Shown here in pieces: positions 1 through 5,085 of a stretch of DNA of 6,332 nucleotides. Positions within the stretch are counted from its first letter, which is position 1, and every line of letters starts with the position of its first letter. The notes beneath the pieces were generated by a model, which worked only from the letters and a program-made list of their open reading frames with translations, had not been told where the DNA came from and searched no databases. The translations under genes and the position numbers were made by a program. The stretch comes from Candidatus Njordarchaeum guaymasense (GTDB lineage: Archaea > Asgardarchaeota > Njordarchaeia > Njordarchaeales > Njordarchaeaceae). The stretch spans positions 1 to 6,332 of the forward strand of contig JAUQYT010000350.1 of the NCBI GenBank assembly GCA_030587605.1, given 5' to 3'.

Positions 1-552
1 CATAGTCTTCACTTTGAACCCTGCGCGCTTGAGCGAATAAGCCAATGTTTCCTCAGTGTAGTACCGCTTGACGTGATAGATTCTCCTTTGTGTGCTAATT
101 ATCTTCTGATTGAGATTCGGATGTGAGAAGCTGTCAACAGTCAAGACCAGAGTACCCCGTTTCTTGAGGATACGGTTAATTTCTTTAAGAGCCTGCTTAT
201 CGTCCGAGAAATGTTCAAGGGCGCACACTGAAACAGCCTTGTCAAAAAAACTTGATCTGTATGGTAGGTGCTCGGCAGCACCCAGTATGAAGTCTATGTT
301 CGCTGAGGTCTCACTTCCGACTCTGACTTCGTTTTCGTCTATATCTATGCCTGAGACTCTGCCACCGAGCTTGTTTAGCCTGTCACTTATTCGTCCTATC
401 CCGCAAGCAATATCGCAGATGGCTTGGTTCCTCAGCCTACCAGTGAGTTTCAGGATCAGGTTCTCTTCGATCCTCTTCCACGGATCAATCTCAATGAAAA
501 TGATTTTCAGCAAGTTCCGAAGATAACGCACAAGACCAGGTCGCTTGCCCAT
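1..552 (-). CDS. SAM-dependent class I methyltransferase, 3' end beyond window
   Basis: The reading frame gives 184 residues and runs off the left edge, so the C-terminus is missing. It is a Rossmann-fold methyltransferase of the Methyltransf_11 type. Motif I is CDIACGIGR (residues 46-54), which binds SAM. The ribose-contacting acidic residue is D70 in GIDID. Motif IV lies in AEHLPYRSSFFDKAVSV (93-109), followed by CALEHF (110-115). A further strand, LVLTVD, lies at 135-140. The start is ATG at 552; an in-frame TGA at 559-561 excludes anything longer, and GTGAT sits 5 nt upstream. The 5' end lies 15 bp after the neighbouring methyltransferase, so it is probably the last visible gene of the minus-strand operon. 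Its substrate cannot be read from sequence; the context suggests a sugar of a surface glycan, but a lipid or small molecule is possible. The fold assignment is firm and the role is inferred. Confidence 0.9.
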   Translation of the reverse strand, partial: MGKRPGLVRYLRNLLKIIFIEIDPWKRIEENLILKLTGRLRNQAICDIACGIGRISDRLNKLGGRVSGIDIDENEVRVGSETSANIDFILGAAEHLPYRSSFFDKAVSVCALEHFSDDKQALKEINRILKKRGTLVLTVDSFSHPNLNQKIISTQRRIYHVKRYYTEETLAYSLKRAGFKVKTM

Positions 553-557
553 GTTGC

Positions 558-562
558 ATCAC
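558..562 (-). promoter_or_regulatory. GTGAT ribosome binding site of the leftmost methyltransferase
   Basis: On the minus strand GTGAT ends 5 nt before the ATG at 552. It can pair with AUCAC in the archaeal 16S rRNA 3' tail. It decides this start together with the in-frame stop at 559-561. An ATG within this stretch (557-559) is in another frame and is not the start. Confidence 0.5.
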
Positions 563-567
563 TGCGA

Positions 568-1350
568 CTACAGATCCTTCTTCTTGATAGCTACCAGATA
601 CATGTCTTCCCCAAGTCTCTCTGGGAAGTGAAATCCAAGAAAGAAAAGCAAAGTCGATGGAAACTTGAAGACAAGATGCTGTATGATTCTTGGAATTCCA
701 GGAAGATAGGGTGAGTCCCAGAGTCCGTCGTAAAGAACCTCTACGATCTCAAACCCTCCCTTCTTTAACAAGTTAACCCACTTGTTTCGTGAAAGTAGCG
801 AGGTGTGTGTTCTGTCGCGGTATCCAAACCAGTCTTGTCGCTTCAGGTATCTCCCAAATGATTGAAGATTCGGGACAGAAATCAGTAGTATGCCTCGGTC
901 TTTGAGTATGTTGTTGCATTGTTTGATGGTTATCAGTGGTCTATCTATGTGTTCCATCAGGTCAAATGATACTATTATATTGAACTGCTTTGGTGGGAAA
1001 TCCAAATGCTTTACATCCTTGACGCACAGTCTTGTAGTTTTGCGCCTTTTCTTAGCGTTCTTGATTGCGTATTCAGAGATATCTGCACCTTGGGTTTCGT
1101 AGTATCTTTCGGCTTCTTCTAGAAAGAAACCTTCTCCACATCCCAGATCAAGTAGCTTGCCGCTGGGTCTAAGTCTTCCAAGGTATCTAATCCAGAACCT
1201 GTTCTGTAGAGGTTTCTTACCTCGGAGAATCGATTTAGATGTCAAGCGCTTGAAGTACTCTTCCCCAAATGAATTCCTGTTGTTGGAGGCGAGTCGGTTG
1301 CGTGATTTTGTAGCCGTTCTCCGTGCTTCAGGTGGTATTGACGAGTCCAT
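568..1350 (-). CDS. SAM-dependent class I methyltransferase (UbiG/Methyltransf_23-like)
   Basis: This 260-residue protein is a complete class I methyltransferase. Motif I is LLDLGCGEGFF (66-76). The acidic SAM-binding residue is D90 in QGADIS. The strand-4 region FNIIVSFDLMEHI (123-135) carries the DLMEH signature, and LLISVPN (155-161) forms strand 5. A block with HTSLLS (182-187) and KKGGFEIVEV (196-205) resembles the segment after strand 5 in methyltransferases of polysaccharide clusters. Residues 211-241 are hydrophobic and proline-rich and may touch the membrane or a lipid-linked substrate. The basic N-terminal 50 residues precede the domain. The ATG start at 1350 has GGAG 8 nt upstream, inside the 15-bp gap to the preceding gene. 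It shares only fold-level motifs with the two flanking methyltransferases, so it probably has its own target, most likely a glycan hydroxyl. That target is inferred. Confidence 0.9.
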   Translation of the reverse strand: MDSSIPPEARRTATKSRNRLASNNRNSFGEEYFKRLTSKSILRGKKPLQNRFWIRYLGRLRPSGKLLDLGCGEGFFLEEAERYYETQGADISEYAIKNAKKRRKTTRLCVKDVKHLDFPPKQFNIIVSFDLMEHIDRPLITIKQCNNILKDRGILLISVPNLQSFGRYLKRQDWFGYRDRTHTSLLSRNKWVNLLKKGGFEIVEVLYDGLWDSPYLPGIPRIIQHLVFKFPSTLLFFLGFHFPERLGEDMYLVAIKKKDL

Positions 1351-1365
1351 GTTCCCTACTCCGTC

Positions 1366-2334
1366 CTAATGGTTTTGTTCATTGCGTGTACGCTTTCCTC
1401 CCATCTTCCGAGCCGCATATATTATTGCATCCATGTCGGCGGTTGAGTCCCCGATAATCATCAGGTATCTTGCCACGAGAAACTCCAAGAGAGATAACAC
1501 GCCAGTAGGGATAAGCCGCTCATGCACTATTCGAACGAGAAGTCTGCTTCGGAGGGTGATTTGGTTTTCGACGGTGCAACCTGACGGTTTTATGAGGCGC
1601 GTCCTCACATCTTGAGCTCCATAGAAGCGCTCGATGTGGCTTGATCCACGATCCACATTGAATAGTTTCAGCATCCTAAGCAAGCTAGATCCGAAAAGAC
1701 GTTGATAAATGGAAGGTATCCCCGTCTCGTACCCAGACTTCAGGAATGTTGTGTCTGATCCAGAGAGCGGGATGCTTATCATGGTGAGCCCGTGAGGCAT
1801 GAGTACTCTTCCTATCTCGCTTGTGGCTTCACTATCGTGGGGAATATGTTCAATGACAGACATGACTACAATAGAGGATACACTTCCATTTCTGAACGGC
1901 AACTGCTCAGCGCTCGCTTGTATTGCTTGTACTAGACTCCCCGTATCAAGGCTGGCGAGTTTCGGGGAAGTTACTTGCCATCTTAGGGCCTCGACATTGA
2001 TGTCCACCGCAACTACACGCAGCCTCATCTCAGCCCATATTGATGGCAGAAGAGAGTGTCCGCATCCCACCTCAACTACTAGCCCTCTCCTAAGATATGG
2101 TTTGCTGAGATCAAGCGTGACAGCATATTCAATGTACCGGGAAGCGCTGAGACCGAGGGCGAATACGGCTGCCCTTAATCCCTTGAGGCGTATGTTAGTT
2201 GCGAATAGTCTCTTGAACATCTTGTGAAATCTTGTCTTCGGCATTTTGGTTTCCGCCCCACGCTGTTCCAGCGTAATCGACATGTTTGACGAGCATCTAT
2301 TTATGTCTTGTTTGATACCAGACCTAGAAACCAC
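1366..2334 (-). CDS. SAM-dependent class I methyltransferase, start uncertain
   Basis: The longest frame encodes 322 residues with a Methyltransf_11-type core. Motif I is VVEVGCGHSLLP (86-97), the acidic residue is D111 in VVAVDIN, and SAEQLPF (141-147) with VVMSVIEHI (156-164) marks the strand-4 region. MISIPLSG (185-192) is the strand-5 end. Before motif I lies SRYIEYAVTLDL (65-76), an arrangement seen in glycan-cluster methyltransferases that carry an R-x-x-EY helix ahead of the SAM site. About 110 residues after strand 5 give a longer C-terminal part than in its two neighbours. The outermost start is GTG at 2334, 13 bp after the flippase stop, which fits the other operon gaps. ATG codons at 2283 (residue 18) and 2244 (residue 31) are good alternatives, and none has a clear Shine-Dalgarno. 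The substrate is unknown; a sugar in the exported glycan is the contextual guess. Confidence 0.88.
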   Translation of the reverse strand: MVSRSGIKQDINRCSSNMSITLEQRGAETKMPKTRFHKMFKRLFATNIRLKGLRAAVFALGLSASRYIEYAVTLDLSKPYLRRGLVVEVGCGHSLLPSIWAEMRLRVVAVDINVEALRWQVTSPKLASLDTGSLVQAIQASAEQLPFRNGSVSSIVVMSVIEHIPHDSEATSEIGRVLMPHGLTMISIPLSGSDTTFLKSGYETGIPSIYQRLFGSSLLRMLKLFNVDRGSSHIERFYGAQDVRTRLIKPSGCTVENQITLRSRLLVRIVHERLIPTGVLSLLEFLVARYLMIIGDSTADMDAIIYAARKMGGKRTRNEQNH

Positions 2335-2347
2335 TATAGCTTCTTGA

Positions 2348-3910
2348 TTAGTTACTTCTCATCTCTTCTCCACGTGACTGATTCTCTTTCTTGCAGAAGA
2401 ACCTCCTCAGCGAATTCACCACTCCTCGAAGGCTGCCAGGAAATGCTCGTATAAGAACATTGAAGTCATCATAATTCAAAGGTTTCCAGATCGCGCCTGC
2501 CACAAAGAAGAGAAGCACAGCCGAACCAATCAGGATCGCAGTTCCTATCAGCAAGGTGAAACCAAACCAATACACAATCAATACGTCGATCAGGTAAAGA
2601 GGAAGACCAATCGTTAGAGAGAAGAGTATCATCTTCGCGAGGGATCCGAGATCCATTGGCGGCGTCAGTCTCCTCCTGAGAAAACAATAACTCACAACGG
2701 CCGTTATTGCATACATTACGCTTCTCGCAAGTGCCGTTCCAACGATCCCGAAGATCGGAGTAAGAATGTACGCCGCTACGACATCGGCAACAAATGAGAC
2801 TACTACTATGGCTACTAGGGGTTTAGTGTCCCCTATTGCTTGAAGCGCTGTGACGTACAACAAGTTGTACGCTGGAATAATAGCAAAGAGGCACGAAACT
2901 GTGAAAGCCGGAGAACCGGCGATATATCTCCATCCGAATACTACCTCTATCAGCATGGGAGAGAGGGAAGCCAGGACGACACCAAATGGAATTACTAGGA
3001 AGTTGAGTACTCGAGATGCTGCTCTAAGTGAATAGCAAACCTCTTCAACTGAGCCCTTAGCGTATTGAGACGACACTACCGGGAAAATCACCGTAGTAAC
3101 AGAGTATGCAGCTATCGTAATGACCAGCGCGCCTGTCATAACCAGATGGTATGTCGCGAGAATCGCTAGATCAGGTATTAGTGCGTAGAGTATCCAGACA
3201 TCCACCCAAGTCTGCGCTTGGATCATGAGCTGAAACGTCAAAACCGGCCAACTGTATGATAACAGTCTTTTAACTGAAAAGCCCTTGACTGGTTTCTGGA
3301 ATCGGTTTCTAAGAAACAGATAGCCAGCGACGGCTGCGAAAAGCGCGCCGATTAGCCATCCAAGGGGAACTCCACTCAATCCAAATCCATAGAAGATCAG
3401 GACTATGCTTAGGCCTCTCCCGATGGCGTTACTAGCTGATAGGACTGTTGCCATTTTCCCGAGAGACAGAAGACCTTGGAGATTCGTTGCTTCAATTGTG
3501 AATAGATTAGTAACTGCTGAAACTAGAATCAAGCAGAGCATAGTCGTCAAGTCTATCTGACCGACAAAGTAATGAGTGAACCACGGGAAAGCTAGAAACA
3601 AGGCAATGTGTGTCGAAACCGTCAGGCCAGCGACAAGACGGCTTGAGGTCTTACTAACTCGTGATGCATTTCTCGAATCGCCTTTGCCTAGGTACTCTGA
3701 TATATATTTCGCTGAGGCCACTGGCACAGCGAGCTGGGTGAGCACTGGAATTATGTTGATGAAAAATACGAAGAAAACAACTATGCCGATCTGTTGTTCG
3801 GTGAGCAGCCGGACAGCGAAAAAGTAGAATACCATCAGTGAAGCAAACTGAATCACGTACTGAATACCCATGTAGGCAACTCCACGCGCCGCTCCAACCT
3901 TGTCCATCAT
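2348..3910 (-). CDS. Wzx-like polysaccharide flippase (MATE/MOP superfamily)
   Basis: This 520-residue protein has about 14 hydrophobic helices, roughly at 11-33, 42-63, 92-114, 120-140, 154-176, 180-200, 217-240, 250-275, 300-323, 334-354, 365-386, 390-410, 423-445 and 450-473. Number and spacing match Wzx/RfbX-type flippases of the MOP superfamily. The segment LQAIGDTKP (356-364) is a typical loop of this family, and PVASAKYISEYLGKG (63-77) fits the basic cytoplasmic loop after helix 2. Such proteins move polyprenyl- or dolichyl-linked oligosaccharides from the cytoplasmic to the outer membrane face. The C-terminal tail (about 475-520) is polar and basic and should be cytoplasmic. The start is ATG at 3910, followed at once by a second ATG at 3907; the upstream frame is open to a stop at 3962-3964 but holds no start codon. 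It is the first gene of the minus-strand operon. The exact glycan is unknown. Confidence 0.93.
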   Translation of the reverse strand: MMDKVGAARGVAYMGIQYVIQFASLMVFYFFAVRLLTEQQIGIVVFFVFFINIIPVLTQLAVPVASAKYISEYLGKGDSRNASRVSKTSSRLVAGLTVSTHIALFLAFPWFTHYFVGQIDLTTMLCLILVSAVTNLFTIEATNLQGLLSLGKMATVLSASNAIGRGLSIVLIFYGFGLSGVPLGWLIGALFAAVAGYLFLRNRFQKPVKGFSVKRLLSYSWPVLTFQLMIQAQTWVDVWILYALIPDLAILATYHLVMTGALVITIAAYSVTTVIFPVVSSQYAKGSVEEVCYSLRAASRVLNFLVIPFGVVLASLSPMLIEVVFGWRYIAGSPAFTVSCLFAIIPAYNLLYVTALQAIGDTKPLVAIVVVSFVADVVAAYILTPIFGIVGTALARSVMYAITAVVSYCFLRRRLTPPMDLGSLAKMILFSLTIGLPLYLIDVLIVYWFGFTLLIGTAILIGSAVLLFFVAGAIWKPLNYDDFNVLIRAFPGSLRGVVNSLRRFFCKKENQSRGEEMRSN

Positions 3911-3982
3911 TTGGTCTCGCCAACCACATTCCGTGTTTGTAGTCGCCTTGACAGTAGCGAATTATGCTGGTAGTCACATCCG

Positions 3983-3989
3983 ATTATAG
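3983..3989 (-). promoter_or_regulatory. Candidate TATA-like box for the flippase-methyltransferase operon
   Basis: On the minus strand this reads CTATAAT, preceded by the purine-rich GCAGAACA, which could act as a TFB recognition element. A start about 27 bp downstream would fall near 3959 and leave a leader of about 50 nt before ATG 3910. The motif is short and could arise by chance. The TATAAAT at 4042-4048 is a competing candidate with a leader of about 110 nt. Confidence 0.35.
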
Positions 3990-4015
3990 TGTTCTGCTAC
4001 TAGTCAAAAAGTTGA

Positions 4016-4026
4016 TGCGAATCGCA
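4016..4026. repeat. Inverted repeat TGCGA-A-TCGCA upstream of the TATA box
   Basis: Two perfect 5-bp arms flank one A, centred 30 bp upstream of the centre of the next inverted repeat. It lies in the divergent promoter between the candidate TATA elements of the two operons. A regulator half-site pair is possible; the evidence is symmetry and location only. Confidence 0.3.
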
Positions 4027-4042
4027 CTTAAAACAGTATGGA

Positions 4043-4049
4043 TTTATAT
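4043..4049 (+). promoter_or_regulatory. Archaeal TATA-like box for the GT2 gene
   Basis: TTTATAT lies in an AT-rich stretch of the divergent region. At the usual archaeal distance of about 25-27 bp, transcription would begin near 4070-4076. That gives a leader of about 60 nt ahead of the glycosyltransferase. The opposite strand of the same bases reads TATAAAT, so the element could also direct TBP toward the flippase operon. No experimental start site is known. Confidence 0.5.
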
Positions 4050-4057
4050 CAGATATA
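4045..4057. repeat. Inverted repeat TATATC-A-GATATA overlapping the TATA box
   Basis: Two perfect 6-bp arms flank a single A. The left arm overlaps the TATA-like box, so symmetry may give TBP a site on both strands or provide a regulator site that competes with TBP. AT-rich palindromes of this size are common by chance, so functional weight is low on its own. Confidence 0.35.
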
Positions 4058-4066
4058 TGGTCGATA

Positions 4067-4080
4067 AGTTCCTAGGAACT
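4067..4080. promoter_or_regulatory. Perfect 14-bp palindrome, candidate operator
   Basis: AGTTCCTAGGAACT is fully self-complementary with no spacer. It lies 18-31 bp downstream of the plus-strand TATA-like box and covers the predicted transcription start. A dimeric repressor bound there would block RNA polymerase recruitment or escape. The operator role is inferred from position and symmetry; no regulator gene is in the window. Confidence 0.45.
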
Positions 4081-4133
4081 GCCGAAGAAAGCAAGACGCA
4101 CTTGGAAGACAACTGGAGAGTCAGACGAACTTG

Positions 4134-5042
4134 ATGTCGGTGTCAATTGGCATTCCGGCTTACAATGAAGCCCATAATATCGGATTACTCCTCGAAACAT
4201 TGTCCAGACAGAAGCTTAGTAACGATTTCAAACTCAGGGAGATCGTCGTCGTCGCAAGCGGCTGTACTGATGGCACAGAGAATATCGTTGAAAAAAGCAT
4301 GAAGTTGGATCCTAAATTGAAGCTTATCGTTGAAAGCGAAAGGAGAGGAAAGGCCTCAGCGGTAAATATCCTGTTAAGAGAATGCGACACAGACATATTG
4401 GTCCTCGAAGCTGCTGACACCCTTCCCCACGAAAAGAGCCTCAGCAACCTCGTCTTCCCATTTCGAGACCAGAGAGTTGGAGCAGCAGGAGGCAGACCAG
4501 TGCCAGTCAACCCAGAGGATACCGTCCTGGGTTGGATCCCTCACATGATCTGGGGTCTGCACCACCATATTGCCAAAGCTGAAGACATTGAGGGTAGATA
4601 TTTCCACATCTCGGGTGAGTTCTGTGCAATTAGAACTGGAATTATCAGGACAATTCCTCTCACAATTGTAAATGACGATGCTTACATTGGCCTAGTAACA
4701 ATGAGAGCGGGCTGCGATGTAGTCTATGTGCCGTCTGCAACTGTCTCAATGAAGGGCCCCTCAAGCATCAGAGATATAATATCTCAGCGAAGAAGAGTGG
4801 TTTACGGACATCAGCAACTTGTTAGAAACTATGGGGCTGACATAGCATCAATCAAGTCCAGTCAAATAATTAAGGCACTTCCCAAAACCCTGAGTTTTCA
4901 TCCCAAAAAGTTCCTTGGCACAATCATCGGCGTCGGCTTCGAAGCGCTCTCTCATGTCCTAGCTAGTATGGATACGAAGAAACGTAGATTACAGTACATT
5001 TGGCAAAGGGTTCCTTCGACTAAGTCACTGATTCTGAATTAA
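4134..5042 (+). CDS. Family 2 glycosyltransferase (GT-A fold)
   Basis: The protein has 302 residues counted from ATG 4134 and begins straight into the GT2 domain: VSIGIPAYNEAHNIG (3-17), then VVVASGCTDGT (38-48) and ERRGKASAVN (69-78). The metal-binding region reads LEAADTLP (91-98), with A93 where classical enzymes have the first Asp of DXD. An acceptor-side stretch ISGEFCAIR (159-167) and NDDAYIG (180-186) supply the likely catalytic acidic residues. QRRRV (218-222) sits where processive GT2 enzymes carry QXXRW. Residues 258-278 are hydrophobic and may anchor the protein to the membrane. It probably transfers a sugar from a nucleotide donor to a lipid-linked glycan in the cytoplasm. TTG at 4131 is an alternative start one codon earlier. 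GGAG at 4115-4118 is 15 nt before ATG, a long spacing. It is transcribed away from the flippase operon and probably together with the next gene. Donor and linkage are unknown. Confidence 0.92.
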   Translation: MSVSIGIPAYNEAHNIGLLLETLSRQKLSNDFKLREIVVVASGCTDGTENIVEKSMKLDPKLKLIVESERRGKASAVNILLRECDTDILVLEAADTLPHEKSLSNLVFPFRDQRVGAAGGRPVPVNPEDTVLGWIPHMIWGLHHHIAKAEDIEGRYFHISGEFCAIRTGIIRTIPLTIVNDDAYIGLVTMRAGCDVVYVPSATVSMKGPSSIRDIISQRRRVVYGHQQLVRNYGADIASIKSSQIIKALPKTLSFHPKKFLGTIIGVGFEALSHVLASMDTKKRRLQYIWQRVPSTKSLILN

Positions 5043-5075
5043 GCACATATCCAAAGAAGACACTCCCCTCTCTGT

Positions 5076-5080
5076 GTGAT
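5076..5080 (+). promoter_or_regulatory. GTGAT ribosome binding site favouring GTG 5086
   Basis: GTGAT ends 5 nt before the GTG at 5086, the same motif and spacing as ahead of the leftmost methyltransferase. This supports GTG over ATG 5110, whose nearest similar motif (5086-5090) is 19 nt away. It lies in the 43-bp gap after the glycosyltransferase stop, pointing to translation within a shared transcript. Confidence 0.45.
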
Positions 5081-5085
5081 GTGTA

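Noticed and set aside
110..526. Plus-strand open frame of 138 codons
   Set aside because: It is antisense to the leftmost methyltransferase, whose minus-strand translation carries intact SAM-binding motifs; the plus-strand protein is Ser/Leu-rich with no recognisable domain.
1799..2227. Plus-strand open frame of 142 codons
   Set aside because: It is antisense to the third methyltransferase core, with no family motif or ribosome binding site.
3654..3977. Minus-strand open frame of 107 codons at the promoter end of the operon
   Set aside because: It overlaps the flippase N-terminus in another frame and has a low-complexity, non-domain composition; the flippase helices are clear in the real frame.
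4002..4013. TCAAAAAGTTGA as a terminator (T5 on the minus strand)
   Set aside because: No gene on either strand ends here; it lies between divergent promoters and its stem is only 4 bp.
4160..4510. Minus-strand open frame of 116 codons inside the glycosyltransferase
   Set aside because: It is a shadow of the GT2 gene, whose motifs are continuous across the interval.
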